A stretch of DNA of 64,000 bases from an uncultured Bacteroidota bacterium (GCA_903844645.1 CAIMUP010000010.1:1-64000); one strand, 5' to 3'. Counted from the first letter of the stretch, positions 8,654 through 17,596 are shown. Program-made: numbers and translations. Notes: a model not told the origin generated them from the sequence alone.

Positions 8654-9295
8654 ATGATAAAAGTAACCACCTTTGAATTCAATCCCTTTAGAGAAAACAC
8701 TTACATCCTATCCGATGAAACGAATGAATGTATCATCATTGATGCAGGTTGCTACACTACTGAAGAGCAAGATGAACTGGTGAATTTTATCACCGAGAAT
8801 AACCTCAAGCCGATAAAATTAATAGATACCCATTCTCACATTGATCATATTCTAGGGAATAAATTTATTATGGAGAAATATAACCTCCCCTTGCAGCTAC
8901 ATCAACTGGAAGTAGAAGGGTTAAAGCAAGCCCACATCTATGGAACAATGTGGGGAATCAACATGCAGCCTTCTCCCGACCCTACTTCTTTTTTGGATGA
9001 AGGTGATGTCGTTTCGTTTGGGACTTCTACTTTAAAAGTGTTGTTCACTCCAGGTCATTCAATAGCGAGTATAAGTTTTTATTCCAAGGAAAATAACTTC
9101 ATCCTATCAGGCGATGTTTTATTTAATCAAAGCATTGGAAGAACTGACTTGCCCGGAGGTAATTTCGAGACCTTAATCAATAGCATCCGAACTAAACTTT
9201 TTACTTTGCCAGATGATACTACAGTATATTCTGGTCATGGCGGACCAACTAAAATTGGCTTTGAAAAGAAGCACAATCCATTTTTGTCAGAGTAG
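8654..9295 (+). CDS. MBL-fold hydrolase, glyoxalase II-like
   Basis: 213 residues, one metallo-beta-lactamase domain. It has H60-x-H62-x-D64-H65 (THSHIDHILG), TPGHSIASISFY, SGDVLFNQSIGRTDLPGG and YSGHGGPT, which is the complete metal-ligand set of the glyoxalase II / YcbL group. It starts 18 bp after the thioredoxin stop, so it is the third gene of the operon. In this context it might hydrolyse a glutathione- or bacillithiol-type thioester or persulfide adduct, but substrate cannot be told from sequence. No terminator is obvious after it. Confidence 0.88.
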   Translation: MIKVTTFEFNPFRENTYILSDETNECIIIDAGCYTTEEQDELVNFITENNLKPIKLIDTHSHIDHILGNKFIMEKYNLPLQLHQLEVEGLKQAHIYGTMWGINMQPSPDPTSFLDEGDVVSFGTSTLKVLFTPGHSIASISFYSKENNFILSGDVLFNQSIGRTDLPGGNFETLINSIRTKLFTLPDDTTVYSGHGGPTKIGFEKKHNPFLSE

Positions 9296-9656
9296 ATTAT
9301 TTAGAGAAAATACATCTAAAAGGGCTATTTCCCCAGTTGTTAATAAATATTCCTCCTGTTGAAAAGTTTTTGGAATGGTTAATTTTACTTAACACATACC
9401 GAAGAATTCACGATGACCGATTAACTATAGTCCCTTCAGAAAGACATTACTAATAGTGCTTCGAATGCCCATATTTAAAGGGACTCCTATACTTTTACGA
9501 GTACTCTGAAGATAAGTAAGAGGACTATTAATATTACTAATTGATTCCATTCTTAACTTAATTCATTAGGGCTTTCCAAGAAAAATACTCACGAAAGGTA
9601 TTGTTTATTCCTTACCTTTTACTACTTTTGCGGAAACAATTAAATAAATTAAGATT
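9296..9656. other. Gene-free spacer without a 21-bp array
   Basis: One of only two gaps over 300 bp without a 21-bp array. I see no gene. AGTCCCTT at 9429-9436 pairs with AAGGGACT at 9478-9485 across a 41-base loop. The promoter of the next gene is at its right end. Confidence 0.5.
9601..9630 (+). promoter_or_regulatory. Promoter of the 65-residue protein
   Basis: TTG at 9601-9603, a 19-bp spacer, then TACTTTTG at 9623-9630: a full Bacteroidota-type -33/-7 pair 26 bp upstream of the ATG. Confidence 0.65.
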
Positions 9657-9854
9657 ATGGCAAAAGAAATTATCGCGTTCTGCATGAAGACCAAGAAAAA
9701 AGAAGCAATGCTAAAAGCAAACATCACCAGAACCTCAAGAGGTGGTTATGTTGCTCAAGGTGTTACCAAAGATGGTAACAAAATGGCTTTAATCATGTCT
9801 GAAGTAAATGCTCTTGCAGCAGTGAAAGACGGTTTGGCAACGAAAGGTTGGTAA
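9657..9854 (+). CDS. Small basic protein, 65 residues
   Basis: A strongly supported short gene, with its own -33/-7 promoter and a strong terminator 22 bp after its stop. The protein is basic, has one Cys (residue 9 in AFCMKTKKKEAM), a central TRTSRGGYVAQGVTKDGNKM stretch and a C-terminal helix ending KDGLATKGW. The layout recalls the small DUF5679-like proteins, but the Cys pairs that family uses for zinc are absent. I make no functional call. The monocistronic layout suggests a protein made in quantity, perhaps nucleic-acid binding. Confidence 0.85.
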   Translation: MAKEIIAFCMKTKKKEAMLKANITRTSRGGYVAQGVTKDGNKMALIMSEVNALAAVKDGLATKGW

Positions 9855-9875
9855 CAACTTTTTTAACAAAAGATT

Positions 9876-9903
9876 AGTCCTGCGAAAGCAGGACTTTTTT
9901 TTT
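9876..9903 (+). terminator. Intrinsic terminator
   Basis: Perfect 8-bp stem AGTCCTGC / GCAGGACT with a GAAA tetraloop (9884-9887), followed by a run of T. Confidence 0.93.
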
Positions 9904-9996
9904 GAATAGAATATCATTCTTTCGGGAAGAAAATATTTTCGTCTGCAATAAACCTTTTACTATATCCGTAGTCAATAACAGAAATAAATATATGAT

Positions 9997-10482
9997 ATGA
10001 AAAAGATAACCACAATTATTGCTCTGATGAGCACCGTACTGTTTCTCGCTCCTTCTTGTAAGAAATGCGATAGAGACCAAAACAATCAAGTCGTTACACA
10101 GACTGTAAATGCTACGATTGATGAGAACACTAACTACACGTTTTCATTGCCTGCGAGCAATAACAGCAGTGTTTTCCAGATTACCTCGCAGGCTGCAAAT
10201 TATAGTGCCAGCCAATTAAACACTGCAGCAGCTTCGGGTGCGGTTACGTATGTTTATACTCCGAGTAAAGACTTTGTCGGGGTGAATCAAATTATCCTTT
10301 CAAATGCTATTGCATCATCAAATGGCGTTAGTGCATCCCCTCAAAATAGTGGATGCAATCATGGTGGCGGACATCAATGCAACAAGGGAAATGACCATGA
10401 TGCAGATGACATGCCGAGCATGGTTATCACCGTAAATATTACTGTGAAGAGTACCACAACCATTACCTCCATTAATAAATAA
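9997..10482 (+). CDS. Lipoprotein of unknown function
   Basis: 161 residues with a lipoprotein signal ending LFLAPSC (Cys21). The mature part is Asn/Ser/Thr-rich with a beta pattern (NATIDENTNYTFSLPASNNS, VTYVYTPSKDFVGVNQIILS). The YTPSKDFVGVN section resembles the linker motif of cadherin-like/Ig-fold 'tandem' domains found in surface proteins. Near residues 117-131 is a His/Cys-rich patch (SGCNHGGGHQCNKGNDHDAD), which could bind metal. The function is unknown. A strong terminator follows at 10505-10550. Confidence 0.8.
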   Translation: MKKITTIIALMSTVLFLAPSCKKCDRDQNNQVVTQTVNATIDENTNYTFSLPASNNSSVFQITSQAANYSASQLNTAAASGAVTYVYTPSKDFVGVNQIILSNAIASSNGVSASPQNSGCNHGGGHQCNKGNDHDADDMPSMVITVNITVKSTTTITSINK

Positions 10483-10504
10483 TCCTTAATAGATAGCAAG
10501 GGAT

Positions 10505-10559
10505 ATTCCCCACTTATAGATTTCTGATTTAAAATCTATGAGTGGGGAATCTTATTTTA
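10505..10559 (+). terminator. Intrinsic terminator, long stem
   Basis: 19-bp stem with a single wobble (ATTCCCCACTTATAGATTT against AAATCTATGAGTGGGGAAT), 8-base loop, then a T-rich tail. Confidence 0.88.
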
Positions 10560-10565
10560 TCCCAA

Positions 10566-10594
10566 TTTGATTGCTCCTTAAATTGGTAGTTTTG
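10566..10594 (+). promoter_or_regulatory. Promoter of the aldehyde dehydrogenase
   Basis: TTTG at 10566-10569, 17 bp, TAGTTTTG at 10587-10594; 20 bp upstream of the ATG. Confidence 0.6.
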
Positions 10595-10614
10595 CAGAAT
10601 AAATAATTATAGAT

Positions 10615-12180
10615 ATGACTAACAAAGAAACAACACCTGCTTCAGAAATCAATGAGATGCTGCAAGCATTAGGTATCAGAGAATTTAACAACGGAGCCTG
10701 TACCGGAACAGAATGGCTTGAAACGACAGGAGAAATCATTCCTTCTTATTCGCCAGCCGATGGAAGTTTAATTGGTAACATCAGGCAAGCTACTGCCGAT
10801 GATTATGAAAAAATAATTCGTGAGGCACAGTGTGCTTTCATTCAATGGCGGATGGTCCCTGCGCCCAAGCGTGGCGAGATCGTCAGGCAAATTGGTAATG
10901 AATTAAGAAAATACAAAGAACCCCTCGGTAAGTTGGTAGCATACGAGATGGGAAAGATCTATCAAGAGGGACTGGGAGAAGTGCAGGAGATGATAGACAT
11001 CTGCGACTTCGCGGTAGGTTTATCGCGCCAACTTCATGGTTTCACGATGCACAGTGAACGCTACAAACACAGGATGTATGACCAGTATCACCCTTTAGGA
11101 ATTGTTGGTGTGATATCTGCATTCAACTTCCCTGTCGCTGTGTGGGCTTGGAATGCTATGCTGGCAATGGTTTGTGGCGATGTAGTGGTTTGGAAGCCTT
11201 CCTCCAAAGTGATGTTATGTGCCATCGCCACTCATAATATTGTCGCCAAAGTTCTTAAAGAAAATGGAATACAAGAAGGGGTATTAAACCTTGTGGCAGG
11301 AGGGTCTAAGTATATTGGCGACAACTTCCTTGCAGACAAAAGAGTTCCCTTGATTTCTGCTACCGGTTCTACCCGAGTGGGGCGCAGGGTAGGAAGTATT
11401 GTTGGTGAACGCCTTGGTAGGAGTTTATTGGAGCTGGGTGGAAACAACGCTATTATTATTACTGAAAATGCAGACCTGAATTTAGCCTTGCGAGCCGTAT
11501 TGTTTGGTGCCGTCGGTACTTGTGGTCAGCGGTGCACCTCGACCAGGCGTTTGATTATTAAGGATACTATCTATGATACTTTCAAAGAGCAATTAATCGC
11601 CGCCTACAAACATATTCGCATCGGAAACCCGCTCCACAGCGATACCTTGATGGGTCCTATGATAGATAAAGGAGCTGTGAACGATTACCTGAAAGCCATC
11701 GAAGAGGTGAAGAAGGAAGGCGGCACGATACTTATTGAAGGCGGTATTCTCCAAGGTGAAGGTTACGAATCGGGATGCTACGTTTCCCCCTGCGTGGCGG
11801 AGGTGAGGAACGATTTCAAAATCGTTCAAGAAGAAACCTTTGCTCCCTTGTTATACCTTATTAAATACAAAACGATAGAGGAGGCGATAGCTCTTCAGAA
11901 CGATGTGCCGCAAGGCTTATCCTCTTCTATCTTCTCGAAGAATATCTTGGAGACGGAACAATTTCTTTCTCACGAAGGTTCGGATTGCGGCATTGCGAAT
12001 GTGAATATCGGAACCTCGGGAGCGGAAATTGGCGGGGCATTTGGCGGAGAGAAAGATACCGGAGGAGGACGCGAGTCAGGCTCTGATTCATGGAAGATAT
12101 ACATGCGCCGCCAAACGAACACTATTAATTACAGCACCGACTTACCCTTGGCGCAGGGCATTAAATTCGATACCGAATAG
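10615..12180 (+). CDS. ALDH7-type aldehyde dehydrogenase (aminoadipate semialdehyde)
   Basis: 521 residues, full-length ALDH. It has the NAD site GSTRVG (251-256), the general base Glu273 in LLELGGNN and the nucleophile Cys307 in GQRCTSTRR. Features typical of the ALDH7/antiquitin group are YHPLGIVGVISAFNFPVAVW, GNPL, and FGGEKDTGGGRESGSDSW near the C-terminus. ALDH7 members oxidise alpha-aminoadipate semialdehyde in lysine breakdown and can act on other semialdehydes. No other lysine gene is nearby, so the pathway is inferred from the family only. It is alone in its transcription unit. Confidence 0.9.
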   Translation: MTNKETTPASEINEMLQALGIREFNNGACTGTEWLETTGEIIPSYSPADGSLIGNIRQATADDYEKIIREAQCAFIQWRMVPAPKRGEIVRQIGNELRKYKEPLGKLVAYEMGKIYQEGLGEVQEMIDICDFAVGLSRQLHGFTMHSERYKHRMYDQYHPLGIVGVISAFNFPVAVWAWNAMLAMVCGDVVVWKPSSKVMLCAIATHNIVAKVLKENGIQEGVLNLVAGGSKYIGDNFLADKRVPLISATGSTRVGRRVGSIVGERLGRSLLELGGNNAIIITENADLNLALRAVLFGAVGTCGQRCTSTRRLIIKDTIYDTFKEQLIAAYKHIRIGNPLHSDTLMGPMIDKGAVNDYLKAIEEVKKEGGTILIEGGILQGEGYESGCYVSPCVAEVRNDFKIVQEETFAPLLYLIKYKTIEEAIALQNDVPQGLSSSIFSKNILETEQFLSHEGSDCGIANVNIGTSGAEIGGAFGGEKDTGGGRESGSDSWKIYMRRQTNTINYSTDLPLAQGIKFDTE

Positions 12181-12347
12181 AGAAGGTTTACGTTACTCCA
12201 CGAGTAGCTTCCCGATGCCGATGACCTCTTTGTGAGTTTTTTTCAATAATAAAAGTGGATTTACTTTTTCATATTCCTAATTTATTTATTGAATGGCAAA
12301 ATTAGGAAAAAGGAAATCATTGCCGCAAATGTCCTTCCTCGAAAAAT

Positions 12348-12411
12348 CGGGTTTTACACCTGAAAACCGCCTTTTATAACGGGAAAAAGTTCATGCAAGA
12401 CATGTTCCCCG
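12348..12411 (-). repeat. Shared array flank, copy at R3
   Basis: Read on the minus strand: CGGGGAACATGTCT (12398-12411), TTTCCCGTTATAAAA (12372-12386) and TTTTCAGGTGTAAAA (12352-12366). The same blocks in the same order lie next to arrays R4 (17288-17350) and R14 (54060-54122). It directly abuts the first R3 unit. Confidence 0.85.
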
Positions 12412-12662
12412 TGATGAAGGCTTTCAGCACAGTAGTGAAAGCTTTCCGTCCGGTGATGAAAGCTATCCATCTGGTGATGAAAGCTATCCGTCCCGTAGTG
12501 AAAGCTATCCGTCTGGTGGTGAAAGCTATCCGTCCGGTGATGAAAGCTATGCGTCCTATGATGAAAGCTATCCATCCCGTGATGAAAGCTATCCGTTCGG
12601 TGATGAAAGCTATCCATCCCGTGATGAAAGCTATCCGCCCGGTGGTGAAAGCTATTCATCCT
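12411..12662. repeat. 21-bp array R3 (12 units)
   Basis: Twelve units, exactly in phase, start at 12411, 12432, 12453 and so on to 12642. The consensus contains GTGATGAAAGCTATCC followed by a five-base part that alternates between CATCC- and GTCCG-like versions. It lies between the convergent dehydrogenase and argS genes. Both strands are open (a KAI-R-PVMK heptad on plus), which I attribute to 21 being a multiple of three. Confidence 0.95.
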
Positions 12663-12697
12663 GAAAATAATTATGTTGTTATTAAATAACCCAAACT

Positions 12698-12726
12698 CCT
12701 GACGGGTTTTTCTCCCGTCAGGTTTT
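12698..12726. terminator. Hairpin between convergent genes
   Basis: Perfect 9-bp stem CCTGACGGG / CCCGTCAGG with a T-rich loop, followed by TTTT on plus. On minus it follows argS by 40 bp but with a poorer T tract. Confidence 0.75.
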
Positions 12727-12761
12727 GATCATTGGAATTCCTAAAGATTAAACCCTCCCGA

Positions 12762-14573
12762 TTACATCTTTTCGGGCACTTCTATCCCTAATAATCGCAT
12801 ACATTCCTTCACCGTTTCGGCGGTCATTAATGATAATTGAAGACGGAATATGGAGGTCTGAATTTGGTCTGCATCTACAATAGGATTGTCGTGATAAAAG
12901 GAGTTGAATAGCTTCGCCAAGTCGTACACATATTGCGCGATAATGGAGGGGCTGTATTGGGTCGCCGCTATGTCCACCGCCATCGGAAATTGGTAGAGAT
13001 GTTTGATAATTTCTTTCTCCTTCGGCATCAAATTACGGTCAGTCGGTGCAGGAATTTTTTTGAATGATTTCAGGGTATCGAATCCTGCTGCCTTCCGAAT
13101 TACAGAACAGATTCGGGCAAAGGTATATTGAATAAATGGACCGGTGTTTCCGTTGAAGTCAATGCTCTCGGCAGGGTCGAATAACATGGTCTTTTTAGCA
13201 TCCACCTTCAGGATATAATACTTCAAAGCACCCATGCCGAGTTTATGAAACAATACTTCGGCATCGGCTTCGGTGAAGTCCTCGACCTTGCCCAACATAA
13301 GGGTCATTTCTCTTGCTGTCTGCACCATGTCTTGCATTAATTCATCGGCATCTACCACGGTGCCTTCTCTGGATTTCATTTTGCCTGAAGGCAGATTCAC
13401 CATCCCATACGACAGATGATACAAGCCGTCGTACCAAGGTTTCTGGAGTTTCTTAAAGATAATCTTCAACACCTTGAAATGGTATTCCTGCTCATTCCCT
13501 ACCACATAAATCAGTTGGTTTAAGGTCGGATAATCTTTGAAGCGAAGATCGGCAGTTCCTAAATCTTGCGAGATATAAACAGAGGTTCCATCGCTGCGCA
13601 AGAGGAGCTTTTCATCTAAGCCTTCCTCCCTCAAATCCACCCAGACAGAACCATCTTCTTTCTTAAAGAAGACACCATTCTGCAAACCTTCTTCGATAAT
13701 TTCTTTGCCCAATAAATAGGTATCCGATTCGTAATAAAGTTTGTCGAAGTCCACCCCTAATCTCTTATAAGTATCCTCGAAACCCTCATAGACCCAAGTA
13801 TTCATCATCTTCCAGAGAGCCATCACCTCGGCATCGCTATGTTCCCATGCCCTTAGCATTTCTTGGGCTTCGACAATGATAGGAGCTTGCTTTTTAGCTT
13901 CCTCTTCGGTGCTTCCGGTCTTCATTAATTCCTCTATTTCCTTCTTGTATTTCTGGTCGAATATCACATAATATTTCCCTACCAGATGGTCGCCTTTCAA
14001 CTTAGATGATTGGGGCGTTTCACCATGCTCAAACTTCTTCCAGGCAAGCATAGATTTGCAAATGTGTATGCCACGGTCGTTAATCAGGTTCGCTTTGATA
14101 ACCGTCTTCCCGACCTTCATTAAAATCATCGAAACCGAATGCCCCAACAAGATATTCCTGATGTGTCCCAAGTGTAGCGGCTTGTTGGTATTCGGGGAAG
14201 AATATTCTACCATCACCGTCTTGTTGCTGTCTTGTTTTGGAGGGATCATAATATTGAAATTCCCTTCCTTTGCAATAGAATTAAAATACTCCAACCACAA
14301 CATATCGTTGATGGAAAGATTCAGGAAGCCCTTGACTACGTTGAATCCGGTGAGGATATTAGAATTGGATTTTACAAACTCTCCCATCTCGGTCGCGGTA
14401 ACTTCCGGCGACTTCTTGCTTTGTTTAATAAAAGGAAAAACCACTATGGTGAAGTCGCCATCAAACTCCTTCCGCGTCTCTTGAAAGGTAAGTTCATTCG
14501 GGTTGATGGTAATGCCGTATAATTGCAGAAGAGCTTGGGCAATTTTCTCTTTCAGTGAGTGTTCAAAGTTCAT
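12762..14573 (-). CDS. argS: Arginyl-tRNA synthetase
   Basis: 603 residues, a class I aminoacyl-tRNA synthetase that charges tRNA-Arg. The HIGH-type motif is HLGH (134-137, in NKPLHLGHIRN) and the KMSKS region reads SGKMKSREG. The N-terminal Arg-tRNA synthetase domain (~1-90) and the C-terminal anticodon-binding domain (DALR, from ~480) are both present. The gene lies 15 bp downstream of arginase on the same strand, so the two are probably cotranscribed. That puts an essential tRNA-charging enzyme in one operon with an arginine-degrading enzyme. Confidence 0.95.
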   Translation of the reverse strand: MNFEHSLKEKIAQALLQLYGITINPNELTFQETRKEFDGDFTIVVFPFIKQSKKSPEVTATEMGEFVKSNSNILTGFNVVKGFLNLSINDMLWLEYFNSIAKEGNFNIMIPPKQDSNKTVMVEYSSPNTNKPLHLGHIRNILLGHSVSMILMKVGKTVIKANLINDRGIHICKSMLAWKKFEHGETPQSSKLKGDHLVGKYYVIFDQKYKKEIEELMKTGSTEEEAKKQAPIIVEAQEMLRAWEHSDAEVMALWKMMNTWVYEGFEDTYKRLGVDFDKLYYESDTYLLGKEIIEEGLQNGVFFKKEDGSVWVDLREEGLDEKLLLRSDGTSVYISQDLGTADLRFKDYPTLNQLIYVVGNEQEYHFKVLKIIFKKLQKPWYDGLYHLSYGMVNLPSGKMKSREGTVVDADELMQDMVQTAREMTLMLGKVEDFTEADAEVLFHKLGMGALKYYILKVDAKKTMLFDPAESIDFNGNTGPFIQYTFARICSVIRKAAGFDTLKSFKKIPAPTDRNLMPKEKEIIKHLYQFPMAVDIAATQYSPSIIAQYVYDLAKLFNSFYHDNPIVDADQIQTSIFRLQLSLMTAETVKECMRLLGIEVPEKM

Positions 14574-14588
14574 GAGTTTGTGCTGGGA

Positions 14589-15533
14589 TTAATTGGTTAA
14601 TTGACTTACGACCCGTTGCAGAATCTCGAAGGTATTCTCCGCCATCAGGTTTTCTTTGTCGAGGGTAGGGTTTACCTCCGCTATTTCAAAGCAACACACC
14701 TTTTCATTCTGAATTAAGCGAACACATAGGCTTCCTGCTTCTTTCTCTGTAATACCATTCCGAACTGGTGTTCCAGTACCTTTCGAGATAGACGAATCCA
14801 TCGAATCCACATCGAATGAAATATAAATCTGATTGCATTTATTCAGATGAGCAAGCGCATCGCGGGCAATCTTTTCTACACCATGTCGCTTCACTTCTGA
14901 TGAAGAAAATACCTTGACATTATTCTTCTTTATCAAATACGATTCTTCAGGCTCCATATCCCTTAAGGCAATATATACAAGATCGCGGTACTCGAACTTG
15001 GGTGTAATATTCCCAATACGTTTTAGTTTATTCCACAACTCGACGGTGTCCTTATCAGGCTTATTCATCTTGTTTTGAATGTTGTCCTCGCCCAAAGAAA
15101 CCGCTATTGGCATTCCGTGGAGGTTGCCGGAAGGGGTCGTGTAAGGCGAATGGATGTCGGCATGGGCATCAATCCATATCACTCCGAGGCGTTGTTTGGG
15201 ATATGCCATTTTGATACCGGCTATCGTTCCACCTGCCGAACTATGATCGCCAGCCAAGACCAAAGGGAACTCGTTCTTCTTCAAGGTATGCGCCACCTCT
15301 GCCCCTAACTTCTCATATAAGGTAATCATGCCTTTAATCCGCTTGGCGTAGGGGCTTCCGGGAGAATCGAAGAGGAGGTTATTGTCCACCGGAACCTGAA
15401 TGGTGTCTTCTACCTTAAACAAATTACTACCATAATCCAAGGCGGCAATTCGTATGGCATCAGGACCCATGCTTGCGCCACGGGTACCCGCACCAATCTC
15501 TGATTTAACTTCTATAATCTTTAGCTTCTTCAT
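14589..15533 (-). CDS. rocF: Arginase
   Basis: 314 residues from the ATG at 15531-15533 (MKKLKIIEVKSEIGAG); the longer frame to 15611 adds 26 residues without family similarity. Manganese ligands are visible in GDHSSA (D96, H97), DAHADI (D122, H124, D126) and SFDVDSMD (D241, D243). The reaction is L-arginine plus water to ornithine plus urea. It leads the argS operon and diverges from arginine decarboxylase, which uses the same substrate. The shared 120-bp gap holds a TACATTTG box facing the decarboxylase; I did not find a clear one facing arginase. Confidence 0.92.
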   Translation of the reverse strand: MKKLKIIEVKSEIGAGTRGASMGPDAIRIAALDYGSNLFKVEDTIQVPVDNNLLFDSPGSPYAKRIKGMITLYEKLGAEVAHTLKKNEFPLVLAGDHSSAGGTIAGIKMAYPKQRLGVIWIDAHADIHSPYTTPSGNLHGMPIAVSLGEDNIQNKMNKPDKDTVELWNKLKRIGNITPKFEYRDLVYIALRDMEPEESYLIKKNNVKVFSSSEVKRHGVEKIARDALAHLNKCNQIYISFDVDSMDSSISKGTGTPVRNGITEKEAGSLCVRLIQNEKVCCFEIAEVNPTLDKENLMAENTFEILQRVVSQLTN

Positions 15534-15581
15534 CTGTATTACTATTTTTACTTTGTTTAATTTTATTTCATCCGAGTTACT

Positions 15582-15589
15582 TACATTTG
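15582..15589 (+). promoter_or_regulatory. -7 box for arginine decarboxylase
   Basis: TACATTTG followed by CGCCG, 64 bp before the ATG at 15654. Confidence 0.5.
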
Positions 15590-15653
15590 CGCCGTCGTTA
15601 CAAAGCGGCAAACTTACATTTTTTCTTACGATACAAAATTAAACAATTCAAAG

Positions 15654-17057
15654 ATGAAAAACAAATACAGAGATTTAATAGAGCAAACTTTCGACTTTCC
15701 ACAGGAGGGTTTTGAACTGGTAGATGACACCTTGCACTTCCAAGGAATCTCTTTGATGGATATTATAGAGCAGTATGGTACGCCGCTCAAGATTTCGTAT
15801 TTGCCGAAGATAAGTTCGCAGATACAGAAGGCGAAAAAGATATTCAATGTCGCGATTGCGAAAGCTGATTACAAAGGTTCTTACACCTATTGTTATTGTA
15901 CGAAAAGTTCTCACTTTTCTTTCATTATGGATGAAGTGCTGAAGAACGATGTGCATCTCGAAACGTCCTCGGCGTACGACATTCCGATTATTCACCAGTT
16001 GTTTGAGAACAAGAAAATAGACAAGAACAAATTCATCCTCTGCAATGGTTTCAAGCGGGAGAATTACATGCAGTACATCTCCCAATTAATCAATGACGGT
16101 TTCGTGAATGTGATTCCTGTTTTGGATAATATGAACGAACTGAATTATTACCAGAAGCACAATAAGCAGAAGTGTAAAATAGGCATTCGCATTGCGGCAG
16201 ACGAGGAGCCAGAGAACGATTTCTACACCTCCCGCCTTGGGATTCGGTATCTGGACATCATAGATTTTTATAAAACGAAGATCAAGGACAATCCTAAGTT
16301 TGAACTCAAGATGCTCCACTTCTTCATCAATACAGGCATCAAGGATTCGGCGTATTACTGGAACGAATTGCATAAGTGCATCAATGTATATTGTGATTTG
16401 AAGAAGATATGCCCCGAGTTGGATTCATTCGATATAGGCGGGGGATTCCCGATTAAAACAAAGCTGAACTTCACGTACGACTACGAATACATGGCGGATG
16501 AAATTATCCAGCAAATAAAAAATACCTGCATCCAACGAGACGTGAAAGAACCCAATATCTACACCGAATTCGGGAGCTTCACCGTGGCGGAAAGCGGTGC
16601 CGTGTTGTATTCGGTGATAGATCAAAAGCAGCAGAACGACAACGAACTGTGGTACATGATTGATAGTTCCTTCATCACGACATTGCCCGATACCTGGGGC
16701 ATCAAACAGAAGTTTATCCTCCTTGCCATCAACAAATGGGAGCATGAGAATATGCGGGTGAACATCGGGGGCTTGACTTGCGACAGCGATGATTATTACG
16801 ACAAGGAATCTGCCAATACGGTCGTCTATCTGCCTAAATTAAATGGGGACGGCAATGCTGATGAGCCGTTATACATCGGCTTTTTCCATACGGGGGCATA
16901 TCAGGAATCGTTGGGCGGGTATGGCGGCATTCAGCATTGCCTCATCCCGGCTCCGAAGCATGTGATTATTGACAGGGATGAGGATGGCGAAATCACGACC
17001 CGATTATTCGCCAAAGAACAAAGTGCCAAAAGCATGTTGAAGATATTGGGGTATTAG
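15654..17057 (+). CDS. speA: Arginine decarboxylase, PLP fold type III
   Basis: 467 residues. A pyridoxal-phosphate alanine-racemase-like barrel followed by a beta domain, as in the Bacteroidota biosynthetic arginine decarboxylases. The likely PLP lysine is Lys84 in YCTKSSHF. Other landmarks are FDIGGGFPIKT, IYTEFGSFTVAESGAV (phosphate and substrate side) and FFHTGAYQESLGGYGGIQH near the C-terminus. It yields agmatine for polyamine synthesis. The family also includes ornithine and diaminopimelate decarboxylases, but the neighbouring arginase and the length favour arginine. It is alone on the plus strand. Confidence 0.85.
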   Translation: MKNKYRDLIEQTFDFPQEGFELVDDTLHFQGISLMDIIEQYGTPLKISYLPKISSQIQKAKKIFNVAIAKADYKGSYTYCYCTKSSHFSFIMDEVLKNDVHLETSSAYDIPIIHQLFENKKIDKNKFILCNGFKRENYMQYISQLINDGFVNVIPVLDNMNELNYYQKHNKQKCKIGIRIAADEEPENDFYTSRLGIRYLDIIDFYKTKIKDNPKFELKMLHFFINTGIKDSAYYWNELHKCINVYCDLKKICPELDSFDIGGGFPIKTKLNFTYDYEYMADEIIQQIKNTCIQRDVKEPNIYTEFGSFTVAESGAVLYSVIDQKQQNDNELWYMIDSSFITTLPDTWGIKQKFILLAINKWEHENMRVNIGGLTCDSDDYYDKESANTVVYLPKLNGDGNADEPLYIGFFHTGAYQESLGGYGGIQHCLIPAPKHVIIDRDEDGEITTRLFAKEQSAKSMLKILGY

Positions 17058-17136
17058 GTTTCTTGGGAGCCACGAATTTCACGAATTAATTTCGGCTGAC
17101 GGCAGAAAATGAGCTATTTCCAGAATGAGAATCTTC

Positions 17137-17283
17137 TTGGTCGGGATGAGAAGTTCCTTGGTCGGGATGAGAAGCTCCTTGGTCGGGATGAGAAGCTTCT
17201 TGGTTGGGATGAGAAGCTTCTTGGTTGGGATGAGAGGCTCCTTGGTCGGGATGAGAAGCTCCTTGGTCGGGATGAGGAGCTTC
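17137..17283. repeat. 21-bp array R4 (7 units)
   Basis: Seven units start at 17137, 17158, 17179, 17200, 17221, 17242 and 17263, each TTGGTCGGGATGAGAAGC plus three bases; a partial unit precedes them (17121-17136). Some copies contain the palindrome GAAGCTTC. Located between two plus-strand genes. Confidence 0.95.
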
Positions 17284-17287
17284 TCGT

Positions 17288-17350
17288 CCGGGGAACATGT
17301 CTCCTGAGACCGATTTCCCGTTATAAAACCCGATTTTGGAGGTGTTAAAA
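17288..17350 (+). repeat. Shared array flank, copy at R4
   Basis: CGGGGAACATGTCT (17289-17302), TTTCCCGTTATAAAA (17314-17328), then CCCGATTTTGGAGGTGTTAA. It begins five bases after the last R4 unit and matches the flanks of R3 and R14. Confidence 0.85.
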
Positions 17351-17499
17351 GGACAGTTTTTGGGAATTCTCCATTTCGGTTTCCTTATCTGGAATCTTAA
17401 AAATAACTTAAAAGCACGTTTTGGCAACAACATCCCGCAACCGATTGCAACTTTTTATACTCTTTTTCAGTAGAAGGGTAGATTTTAAAATATAAATAG

Positions 17500-17507
17500 T
17501 ATTTTTG
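17500..17507 (+). promoter_or_regulatory. -7 box for the HD protein
   Basis: TATTTTTG followed by CCGCCG, 89 bp before the ATG at 17597. Confidence 0.55.
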
Positions 17508-17596
17508 CCGCCGAAACAAAAAACAAAACGCCTTGAACCAAGTATCAAAAACTCCTCTCCGAACCTACCTATTAAACCAAACAACTTAGTAAACTA

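Noticed and set aside
12391-12410. Insertion-sequence ends or attachment sites at the shared flank
   Set aside because: No transposase or integrase frame in the window and no target duplications visible.
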